Below are positions 1 to 5,768 of a stretch of DNA of 26,566 nucleotides, piece after piece. Position numbers and translations under genes: made by a program. How positions within the stretch are numbered: position 1 is the first letter of the stretch; each line of letters begins with the position of its first letter. Below the pieces are notes generated by a model. The model made no database searches. It was given only the letters and a program-made list of their open reading frames with translations, and was not told where the DNA came from. This DNA comes from JAHFJA01 sp964357385. Lineage in GTDB: Bacteria > Patescibacteriota > Patescibacteriia > JACQRZ01. The stretch is from NCBI GenBank assembly GCA_964357385.1, contig CAYHKW010000005.1, positions 1-26,566 on the forward strand, in the 5' to 3' direction.

Positions 1-153
1 TGGATGACGGCGGCAGGGGAGAAGGACAAGGTAAAAAAAGCGCAGGACCTCTTAAAGGCTGCTGTGATCGGGCTGTTTATCATTATTGCGGCACAGGGGT
101 TAACATACTGGATATTGTCGGTGATAGCGGGTGCGGTAAGTGGTACAAAATAA
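1..153 (+). CDS. VirB2/TrbC-like pilin subunit, 3' end only
   Basis: Only the last 50 codons are in the window; the start lies to the left. The visible part has the C-terminal half seen in small two-helix pilin-like proteins of the VirB2/TrbC type: a short polar loop rich in Gly, Asp and Lys (WMTAAGEKDKVKKAQ), then one hydrophobic helix (about residues 20-45 of the visible part), then a short tail ending SGTK. The loop and helix align closely with residues 97-140 of the next gene (YMTAGGDDDKVEKAQ), so the two are tandem paralogues. The stop codon is one base before the next ATG, which implies one transcript. In this family the two helices sit in the membrane with the polar loop between them, and subunits can assemble into a type IV secretion pilus. 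The pilus role here is inferred. No secretion ATPase is visible in the window. Confidence 0.75.
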   Translation, partial: WMTAAGEKDKVKKAQDLLKAAVIGLFIIIAAQGLTYWILSVIAGAVSGTK

Positions 154-154
154 T

Positions 155-628
155 ATGAAACGATTCTCGACTGCTCTACGAACCTTTTTTGTGGCTGGTC
201 TCTGTACTATTGCACTAGGCGGCTTTGTATTCAGTGTGCTCCCAGTACCTTCTCAGGCAGCCTCCTTAAAAGAAATCCTTACGGGTACTACTTCTGAGTT
301 TAGTAAAACATCGGGTGAGCAAGGTACGGGACAGGCACCAATACTGCTTAATCCAGGAGTTCTTGCGCAGCGCATAATTGAGTTTTTATTAGGGTTCCTT
401 GGTCTCCTTGCTGTCTGTATCATTCTTTATGCAGGCTTTTTATATATGACTGCCGGGGGAGATGATGATAAAGTAGAAAAAGCGCAAGAAATGCTTAAAT
501 ACAGCTTGATTGGTTTGATAATCATCTTTTCCGCCTGGGGTATCACGCGATGGGTATTTACCATCATTCCAAAAACAATTACACCATCAACAACAATGAA
601 TTCTTCTGACCACACCCCTAAAGTGTGA
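155..628 (+). CDS. VirB2/TrbC-like pilin subunit
   Basis: A 157-residue protein. It has a basic N-terminus and a hydrophobic segment (about residues 8-33) that ends in a possible signal peptidase site (PVPSQA), a variable Ser/Thr/Gly-rich stretch, a second hydrophobic helix (about 77-101), a charged loop (GGDDDKVEKAQ) and a third helix (about 114-137). This is the layout of VirB2/TrbC-type pilins: cleaved leader, then two helices joined by a short polar loop. The start chosen is ATG 155, one base after the previous stop. A GTG at 140 would add five residues inside the upstream gene and is less likely. There is no Shine-Dalgarno site, so expression probably relies on coupling to the previous gene. 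The next gene, a large surface protein, starts 46 bases later with no terminator between. The family assignment is from pattern and is fairly secure. Whether the product forms a pilus, a channel or an adhesin tip is not known. Confidence 0.78.
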   Translation: MKRFSTALRTFFVAGLCTIALGGFVFSVLPVPSQAASLKEILTGTTSEFSKTSGEQGTGQAPILLNPGVLAQRIIEFLLGFLGLLAVCIILYAGFLYMTAGGDDDKVEKAQEMLKYSLIGLIIIFSAWGITRWVFTIIPKTITPSTTMNSSDHTPKV

Positions 629-674
629 TATACTGAGATATATCATTCTGCCCAATTAAGAGTGCACAAATCCT

Positions 675-3600
675 ATGCCAAAGCCTGAGAAAAAAACAGT
701 GAACACCAAAAAAACACTCATCCCTTTTTTTATATTGACCGTCGCACTTCTTGGGTTTATGGGATATGCAGCAACGTATGCAGCATTTCAAGAACCGACA
801 GGACTTCCACCTGAGGGTCAGCCGGTAGGACAGACAGGTTCCACTGGTGATTTATCCCAAGTGTTGACTGAAGGATCCGATGCTTCAGATATTACAAAAG
901 ATACCCGTGTTGGCGGTCGATTTATTGTGCCGCAGATTTGTATTGGTCTTGTTAATCCTGATTGTAAAACTAGCTGGGCAGCCATTACAGGGGGTGTTAC
1001 CAAGCAATACGTCGATGACGCAATCAATAATCTAAAATTATATATTGACCAGAAGATTACGGATATCAACACTGAAATTACGAATATCAAAAATCAGCTC
1101 GCTAGTTTGACACAAGATATTACTGATATTGATGCACGCGTCACCAATATTGAGAATAATCAAGGGGGCGGGGGAGGTATTTCTACCGGAGCTGGTTCCG
1201 CAGACCGGCCGCTTGCATTTACCAGCGGGTATTATCCCGGTACGGGAGTTGGAGGTATTGATACCGCATGTAAAACAGAGTTTGGTTCCCTCTGGCGGCT
1301 TGCTGCCCCTGAAGAGGTGTTACTGTATGTTGATGGAGATGCGGGGGGTATCTCGTTTTGGACACGCCAGGATACCGCTCATACTGCTATCCCAATGAAG
1401 CTTCGTATGAATACCTCCAACAAACCAGTGGCTGATTTTTCGAATTACATAGCCCCAACAGCTACACAGAAAATGGTGTGTATTAGGCAAGATGCACCGT
1501 TGCTCTATACCACAGGATATTACCCTGGCATGATGGTTTTGCCCATCGATCGTTCTTGTAACACAGAATACGGGAGTGCCTATAAGGTGGCAACAAATGA
1601 GGATATCTTACTGTATAGCCATTCAGGAGAGGATGCGGTAATAAATTCAAGTACAAATCTTGTATATGGGCACGGCGAATTCTGGTCACGAAATCATATT
1701 AATAATCCAGGGTTCGGAGCAGTGGATTCAAGGTATTTAAATGGGGAGCAAGTTCGCGATCTTCTTGTGGTAAGTAACAAACCCTACATTGCACCCACTC
1801 GGGGAGGAGGCAATATTTCTTACTCTAGCTTAGGCACCTCAACTACAACGTGCGATGCAGGCGAGTCAGGAGTATGTGAAACAACATTTACCGGCGTTAC
1901 CGACACACTAAATTCAACATGGGAAACAATAAATACTACCAACAAGCTGGTCTGCGTAAAGAAGGGCGGACCAGAAGGAACCGCTTCACCACTTGCTGTT
2001 GTCCCACCGATATCTTCCCCTGATTTGGTTAATGGTTCTGATTCTGGATATCGCAATGATGACAACATTACCAGCGACAGCACGCCAGAATTTTCAGGAT
2101 CCTGCTATCAGGATGGCAGTACTGTTACAATAAAGGAGGGAAATACAACAATAGGAACAGGAGCTTGTGCAAACAATACCTATAAGACGCCAGTTTCAAC
2201 CCTCACCGATGGCACCCACTCCATTGTCGTGACGTTTAGCGATAGTAGTGGTACAAATGAAAGCACACCCTCACCAGCTCTATCGGTCTTGATCGACACG
2301 ATTGCACCTACCGTCCCTGGCCTCCCACTTACCGCAAGTCCCGCACCAAATACAACACAAAGCGTCTGGACATGGACGGCCTCGACTGATGCCGTTAGTG
2401 GATTGCACCCAGGAGACAATGGTAGTCAAGGATATTCAGGACCCTATGTTGTTCAATGGGCATTTAATGCTTCATTTACTAATCCAAACAACGAGAATTG
2501 GGGGACTACCACCTACAACAAAACCCCTGCCACAGCGGGCACATGGTACCTCCGTGTTCGTGCAATCGATAAAGCAGGAAACCAATCGGGATTCTCCCCT
2601 GCAGGAAGTGTCTTTGTCTTTGTCCCTCCTACCACCAGTGCTGGATTCGCAGGGACAATGGTGCCCTACGCCACAGCTTTGAGCAATGGACGCCCTATCA
2701 TGGCGTATGTAAACACTAATTGGAATAGCCTTGAATACGTCTACTGCTCTGATGCGGCATGCACATCCAAGAGCAACCCTATCCCAATTGATTCTGGTTT
2801 AAGTCCGGATCCTCGGTATAGAAATATTGCCATGACCGTAAGGGCAAATGGGTCTCCTGTCGTTGTATATATAAAAAATAATTGGATCTATACCGTAGTA
2901 TGTGCAGACATAACTTGCGGCACGTTGAGTGTGTATCGTGACAATTCCTTATTGACCATAACTGCCGCAACAAATGAATATCCCAAGATTGCTGTTACTG
3001 TAGGCGCGAATAATTTGCCGCGCGTTGCTGTTGCAAACGATCATAATTTGTGGACTGGGTTCTGCGTTGAGCAGTTGTGCTCATATATCTCCTGGACTCG
3101 TCTGACGCCTCTTTCGGGCACTACCTCGCCGATAACGCTTGCACAGAATGGAATTGGAATACAGCCACAGTTCGGCAGCACGCCATGGATTGCATGGAGA
3201 GAAGACTCAAACATAAAAGTTTTGCATTGTACTAATGACTATTGTACCACTGCAATTGATCTTGCAACGATCTCTGACCCTGATATTGAGACGCTTACCG
3301 TCAATCGCCCCTCTATGGTATTGGGATCCGACGGATTCCCAATGATTGCCTATCACGCATATGTTCAATCCAGCACACCTCGTACGAGCCTCATAAGATA
3401 CTTTCACTGTGCGGGCGCCGTCTGTACTGTTCCCGGGGCTAAGACCATAGATACAGAAGCCAAAGATATTGGATTCAACTGGCCAGAAGGGTCGTTTATT
3501 CCAAGCATATCAAAGGCTGGAGGAGTCGGAGGAGTACCGGTCATCGCATACCAAGATGCTGACAAGCATTTGAAATATGCATACTGTACCGATGATACGT

Positions 3601-3770
3601 GTTCGACAGTGGTAAAGAATGAAATCGTTTCCGGTGCAGGGTCACAGGGGCACTATCCGACAATCGTGGTCCCGTTTGATGGAAACGCCTTTATCACAAA
3701 TGGAGTTGTGGGCGCCACCGGCATCCAGGGCAACACGTACGTCAAATGTAATACATTGAGTTGCCAGTAA
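675..3770 (+). CDS. Large surface protein: coiled coil, Cys modules, Ig-like domain, seven-repeat propeller
   Basis: A 1031-residue predicted extracellular protein. It has a Lys-rich N-terminus and one hydrophobic segment (about 13-38) that is an anchor or signal peptide. A coiled coil follows (110-163, repeating I/L heptads), then a Gly hinge (164-168). Two copies of an unrecognised module come next, each opening with GYYPG and an acidic D-x2-C motif (Cys 199 and 269; Cys 295 and 427). Then come an Ig-like domain (about 450-545), a fibronectin-like beta domain (about 546-665), and seven repeats of about 55 residues that each end in Cys-x4-Cys. The last Cys pair falls at 1025 and 1030, and the protein stops one residue later. 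Repeats of the form xPxIAY...LxYxxCxxxxC resemble ones found in uncharacterised secreted bacterial proteins. Its position after two pilin genes with no terminator between suggests a shared role in surface attachment. That role is inferred; no catalytic motif was seen. Confidence 0.8.
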   Translation: MPKPEKKTVNTKKTLIPFFILTVALLGFMGYAATYAAFQEPTGLPPEGQPVGQTGSTGDLSQVLTEGSDASDITKDTRVGGRFIVPQICIGLVNPDCKTSWAAITGGVTKQYVDDAINNLKLYIDQKITDINTEITNIKNQLASLTQDITDIDARVTNIENNQGGGGGISTGAGSADRPLAFTSGYYPGTGVGGIDTACKTEFGSLWRLAAPEEVLLYVDGDAGGISFWTRQDTAHTAIPMKLRMNTSNKPVADFSNYIAPTATQKMVCIRQDAPLLYTTGYYPGMMVLPIDRSCNTEYGSAYKVATNEDILLYSHSGEDAVINSSTNLVYGHGEFWSRNHINNPGFGAVDSRYLNGEQVRDLLVVSNKPYIAPTRGGGNISYSSLGTSTTTCDAGESGVCETTFTGVTDTLNSTWETINTTNKLVCVKKGGPEGTASPLAVVPPISSPDLVNGSDSGYRNDDNITSDSTPEFSGSCYQDGSTVTIKEGNTTIGTGACANNTYKTPVSTLTDGTHSIVVTFSDSSGTNESTPSPALSVLIDTIAPTVPGLPLTASPAPNTTQSVWTWTASTDAVSGLHPGDNGSQGYSGPYVVQWAFNASFTNPNNENWGTTTYNKTPATAGTWYLRVRAIDKAGNQSGFSPAGSVFVFVPPTTSAGFAGTMVPYATALSNGRPIMAYVNTNWNSLEYVYCSDAACTSKSNPIPIDSGLSPDPRYRNIAMTVRANGSPVVVYIKNNWIYTVVCADITCGTLSVYRDNSLLTITAATNEYPKIAVTVGANNLPRVAVANDHNLWTGFCVEQLCSYISWTRLTPLSGTTSPITLAQNGIGIQPQFGSTPWIAWREDSNIKVLHCTNDYCTTAIDLATISDPDIETLTVNRPSMVLGSDGFPMIAYHAYVQSSTPRTSLIRYFHCAGAVCTVPGAKTIDTEAKDIGFNWPEGSFIPSISKAGGVGGVPVIAYQDADKHLKYAYCTDDTCSTVVKNEIVSGAGSQGHYPTIVVPFDGNAFITNGVVGATGIQGNTYVKCNTLSCQ
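999..1163 (+). other. Coiled-coil stalk of the surface protein
   Basis: Encodes residues 109-163 of the surface protein. Ile and Leu recur at heptad spacing and Asp, Asn and Thr fill the polar positions, followed by a run of Gly. Stalks of this kind in trimeric adhesins and phage fibres oligomerise, so the protein may be a homotrimer. That is inference. Confidence 0.6.
1206..1961 (+). repeat. Two copies of an unrecognised GYYPG/Cys module
   Basis: Copy 1 spans about residues 178-272 and copy 2 about 275-430. Both start with hydrophobic-x-TGYYPG or TSGYYPG, then I-D-x2-C-x-T-E-aromatic-G-S, an E-(E/D)-(V/I)-LLY segment, an FW-S/T-R segment, and end in a hydrophobic-V-C-(I/V)-(R/K) strand. Copy 2 carries a longer insert with an extra Cys pair (393 and 401). 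The paired Cys at each end could form one disulfide per module. I do not recognise the family. Confidence 0.65.
2688..3767 (+). repeat. Seven tandem Cys-x4-Cys repeats (probable seven-bladed propeller)
   Basis: Cys pairs lie at residues 691/696, 743/748, 797/802, 852/857, 912/917, 971/976 and 1025/1030, always exactly four residues apart. Successive pairs are 52, 54, 55, 60, 59 and 54 residues apart. Six of the seven repeats carry a short hydrophobic strand before the Cys (IMAY, VVVY, RVAV, WIAW, MIAY, VIAY), usually after G-x-P. The copy number and blade size match a seven-bladed beta-propeller. The fold is inferred and the repeats are seen directly. Confidence 0.8.
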
Positions 3771-3791
3771 AGAGCAGATCCACACAAAACT

Positions 3792-3820
3792 AAAAAAGCC
3801 CCATTAAGAGGGGCTTTTTT
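3792..3820. terminator. Intrinsic terminator shared by convergent genes
   Basis: AAAAAAGCCCC (3792-3802) pairs perfectly with GGGGCTTTTTT (3810-3820) around a seven-base loop. The arms provide a U-tract on both strands, so it can stop the surface-protein transcript from the left and the small membrane-protein transcript from the right. Confidence 0.92.
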
Positions 3821-3822
3821 AG

Positions 3823-4344
3823 TTAGAACGGTTTTTCTGATCCGTAGCTAATGCTTGGGATAAGGATTGGTTGTGATGACGAGCGTTCAGTAGGGGGGAT
3901 CAAGACGTAATACCCTGCTTTTATGAGATTAAGTTCGCCTGACTGAGTCTTGAGCGTACCGTCTGCTTGCTTGGTAAACATATTTACGGTTGTCGCATCC
4001 GTTATTTTGAACGAATAGCTACCTTCAGGGATACTTGTTGCGATACCTCCTTCTGGTGTGGGTAATGGCAGTTCTTTTACAGTAATAGTATCTCCTTGGA
4101 CTCTTTCAACAACACCATAGAGTGAGCTTTGTCCTATCACTGTTTCCGTCTTTACGGTAACGGGAACAGTAGTGGTCTGTTCTGCTTGTTCCGGAGTCTG
4201 GGCCTGTGGTGTGGAAACCGGCCTCATCCAAAACCAGTAGTATACACCCGCAGCAATCAGGATAAGTGCAATAATCGTAAAAATGATCATAGCAGCGGTT
4301 CGTTGGGGATCACGTGTCCCCACGGCCATTGTTTCTTTGGGCAT
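3823..4344 (-). CDS. Membrane-anchored DUF5666-like protein, copy 1
   Basis: A 173-residue protein: a short basic N-terminus, one membrane helix (about 17-39), a Thr/Gln/Pro-rich linker, then a beta-rich domain opening with GVVERVQGDTITVKEL and closing with a G-Y-Y-V-L-I strand. The pattern G-V-V-x-x-V-x-G-x-x-(I/L)-T-(V/I), then a T-x-(V/I) strand and a late I-K-x-G motif, recurs in the two genes to its right. It resembles DUF5666-type OB-like domains. The reading frame runs up to 4416, but that extension lies inside the terminator of the neighbouring gene. The promoter at 4375-4403 places the transcript start near 4368, so ATG 4344 (24-base leader) is preferred over ATG 4365 (almost leaderless). 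The product probably faces outward, tethered to the membrane. Function is unknown. Confidence 0.72.
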   Translation of the reverse strand: MPKETMAVGTRDPQRTAAMIIFTIIALILIAAGVYYWFWMRPVSTPQAQTPEQAEQTTTVPVTVKTETVIGQSSLYGVVERVQGDTITVKELPLPTPEGGIATSIPEGSYSFKITDATTVNMFTKQADGTLKTQSGELNLIKAGYYVLIPPTERSSSQPILIPSISYGSEKPF

Positions 4345-4374
4345 AGATAAAATTGTTAAAGACATTATGAAGAA

Positions 4375-4403
4375 ATGATACCATCTAGGACTGTTGGTGT
4401 ACA
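4375..4403 (-). promoter_or_regulatory. Promoter for the copy 1 membrane protein
   Basis: On the minus strand TGTACA (4403-4398), a 17-base spacer, then TATCAT (4380-4375) preceded by TGG, an extended -10. The expected start is near 4368. It lies just downstream of the neighbouring gene's terminator, so this gene is its own unit. Confidence 0.5.
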
Positions 4404-4431
4404 TAAAAATCGGCATTATGCCGATTTTTAT
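4403..4431 (-). terminator. Intrinsic terminator of the copy 2 membrane-protein gene
   Basis: ATAAAAATCGGC (4403-4414) pairs with GCCGATTTTTAT (4420-4431) around ATTAT. Read on the minus strand it follows the stop at 4448 by 16 bases and ends in a U-rich arm. It is symmetrical, so it could also work on the plus strand. Confidence 0.85.
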
Positions 4432-4447
4432 CCTTCTTATCGAGACA

Positions 4448-4891
4448 CTACTGTTTTAATGTACCAGTGCTAATAAGAATGTTGGTTGCAAAGAATGTGC
4501 CTGTTGCATCATTTTTTCCGGTCGCCTGTACATTTGTTCCTGTTTTAATATTACGCAGTGGTATTGTTTTACTTGTAGAAGGATTACTGAGGTCGACATA
4601 GTTGATCTTTGTATCAGTAAATACTTTTATTGTAGCGGTAGTGCTTGAGGGTTTCCCATCGTTACCAATAAGGTTGATTGTTAATGTTTCTCCCTCAACG
4701 CTCTTGACCACCCCAGAGACCTGTGCGTCAGGAATCACAATCGATGAAGCAGAATTAATAGGTCCTTGTTGAGGTGCTGTCGCTTGCTGTGTTGTCACTG
4801 GAGCAGGCGACACGCTGCCAACTTTATAGCCGATAACCAGTGCAATGATAGCAATTAGCGGGTATGCAATATAATGCTTACTCATGTTCAT
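4448..4891 (-). CDS. Membrane-anchored DUF5666-like protein, copy 2
   Basis: A 147-residue protein with one membrane helix near the N-terminus (about 8-25), a Gln/Pro/Ala-rich linker (about 30-50) and a single beta domain. That domain starts SGVVKSVEGETLTINLI and includes T-I-K-V-F-T-D-T-K-I, I-K-T-G-T-N-V-Q-A-T-G and a final A-T-N-I-L-I strand. This is the clearest of the three DUF5666-like sequences in the block: strand, G-x-x-L-T, T-D-T-x-(I/V), L-x-x-I-x-x-G-x-x-V, A-x-x-I. ATG 4891 and ATG 4885 are both possible starts, and neither has a Shine-Dalgarno site. A TATAGT on the minus strand (4937-4932) lies 17 bases from a T-run that would act as a poor -35, so the promoter is uncertain. It is flanked by terminators on both sides. 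Function is unknown; a tethered OB-like domain in the envelope is inferred. Confidence 0.75.
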   Translation of the reverse strand: MNMSKHYIAYPLIAIIALVIGYKVGSVSPAPVTTQQATAPQQGPINSASSIVIPDAQVSGVVKSVEGETLTINLIGNDGKPSSTTATIKVFTDTKINYVDLSNPSTSKTIPLRNIKTGTNVQATGKNDATGTFFATNILISTGTLKQ

Positions 4892-4955
4892 AAATAAATA
4901 TATTAAGAATAAAGTGATTTCAAAATTCTTATACTATAGTACCATATTTGATACT

Positions 4956-4979
4956 AAAAATCCCGCATCATAGCGGGAT
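4956..4979 (-). terminator. Intrinsic terminator of the copy 3 membrane-protein gene
   Basis: ATCCCGC (4960-4966) pairs with GCGGGAT (4973-4979) around ATCATA. On the minus strand the stem is followed by a U-tract (4960-4956), 20 bases after the stop at 4999. Confidence 0.85.
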
Positions 4980-4998
4980 ATCGAGAGGCCGACTACGA

Positions 4999-5616
4999 CT
5001 ACTCTAACGGACTTTCTTCAGAGTAGTTTATTTCGATGGCATCAAAGGTAGTTTCTTTGCTTACATCCAGCATAGTCGTTGCTGACGCATACATCCCTTT
5101 TTTAATATTCTTCAACGCACCGGGTGTAGACCCAAATGTAGTTTTGACAGCATCCTTTGCGCTGGTGACAGGATGATATATAAACTGAGTTGTGTCAGTT
5201 GCAGTAACAGTATATTTCATACCCATACCGTTTCCATCTTTGGTGGGTGCAATATTTTCAATGGTAATCGTATTAGCCTTAACTTCAAGCACTTTACCAA
5301 TGACACCTTGTTGGCCTTTTGGTGTGGCCGTGCTTTCCGGCACATAAGCAGGTGCTTCTGAAATTGTTGATGCGCTCTGTGTCATAGGCGAGGGGATTGA
5401 GGCGGCATTGGTAGAAGAATCAGATCGCCCGGCATAAATCACCGTGACCGTTACGAGAACTGACACAACAAGAAAGATACCCCAATGAAGAGCTTCGGTA
5501 TTGCGGGGAATGGTGACTTCAGGAATCTCTGCTTGTGGCGTCGCTGTTTTTCGAACGCGTGTTGAGGCACTTTTAGTACTCTTTTTCTTGGTAGGGGAGA
5601 CACTCGCTTTTGGCAT
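4999..5616 (-). CDS. Membrane-anchored DUF5666-like protein, copy 3
   Basis: A 205-residue protein. The first 35 residues are strongly basic and Ser/Thr-rich (Lys and Arg clusters), followed by one membrane helix (about 44-63), a Ser/Pro/Ala linker (to about 100) and a beta domain starting GVIGKVLEVKANTITIENI. Later strands include Y-T-V-T-A-T-D-T-T-Q-F and L-K-N-I-K-K-G-M-Y-A, and the domain ends D-A-I-E-I-N-Y. The domain matches the two genes downstream in strand order and in the T-D-T and I-K-x-G positions, so the three are paralogues. The long basic cytoplasmic tail is specific to this copy and could bind nucleic acid or lipid, which is only a guess. Start ATG 5616 has a promoter about 30 bases upstream and no Shine-Dalgarno site. 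Function is unknown. Confidence 0.73.
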   Translation of the reverse strand: MPKASVSPTKKKSTKSASTRVRKTATPQAEIPEVTIPRNTEALHWGIFLVVSVLVTVTVIYAGRSDSSTNAASIPSPMTQSASTISEAPAYVPESTATPKGQQGVIGKVLEVKANTITIENIAPTKDGNGMGMKYTVTATDTTQFIYHPVTSAKDAVKTTFGSTPGALKNIKKGMYASATTMLDVSKETTFDAIEINYSEESPLE

Positions 5617-5643
5617 AGGACAAAAATATTATGACGATACTTT

Positions 5644-5652
5644 AGTATACCA
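5644..5652 (-). promoter_or_regulatory. Extended -10 promoter for the copy 3 gene
   Basis: TATACT (5649-5644 on the minus strand) is preceded by TGG, giving an extended -10. No good -35 is visible. The expected start is near 5637, about 21 bases before the ATG. Confidence 0.5.
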
Positions 5653-5691
5653 CATTAGTAATGTAAAAAATGATTTTCAAATGGGCATAAC

Positions 5692-5720
5692 TTGATTTTT
5701 CCCCTTTCTCGTCGTAGGAT
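5692..5720 (+). promoter_or_regulatory. Promoter of the ileS-ruvA-murE operon
   Basis: TTGATT (5692-5697), a 17-base spacer, then TAGGAT (5715-5720). The expected start is near 5727. The short leader holds a small CCCC-AAA-GGGG hairpin (5729-5739) with no U-tract after it, so it is not a terminator. There is no Shine-Dalgarno site before ATG 5769. Confidence 0.5.
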
Positions 5721-5768
5721 ATCTATAACCCCAAAGGGGCACTTCAACGTAATCTTCGACTATATTTT

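Noticed and set aside
140..154. GTG start extending the second pilin gene by five codons
   Set aside because: It lies inside the upstream gene; ATG 155, one base after the stop, is simpler and gives a normal signal sequence.
611..627. CACAC...GTGTG inverted repeat at the end of the second pilin gene as a terminator
   Set aside because: The five-pair stem has no T-run after it and lies within the coding sequence.
4345..4416. Upstream extension of the copy 1 anchored protein
   Set aside because: Its first part lies in the terminator stem of the neighbouring gene and before the promoter start point.
5729..5739. CCCC-AAA-GGGG hairpin in the ileS leader as a T-box or terminator
   Set aside because: No T-box consensus or U-tract is present and the leader is too short for a T-box.
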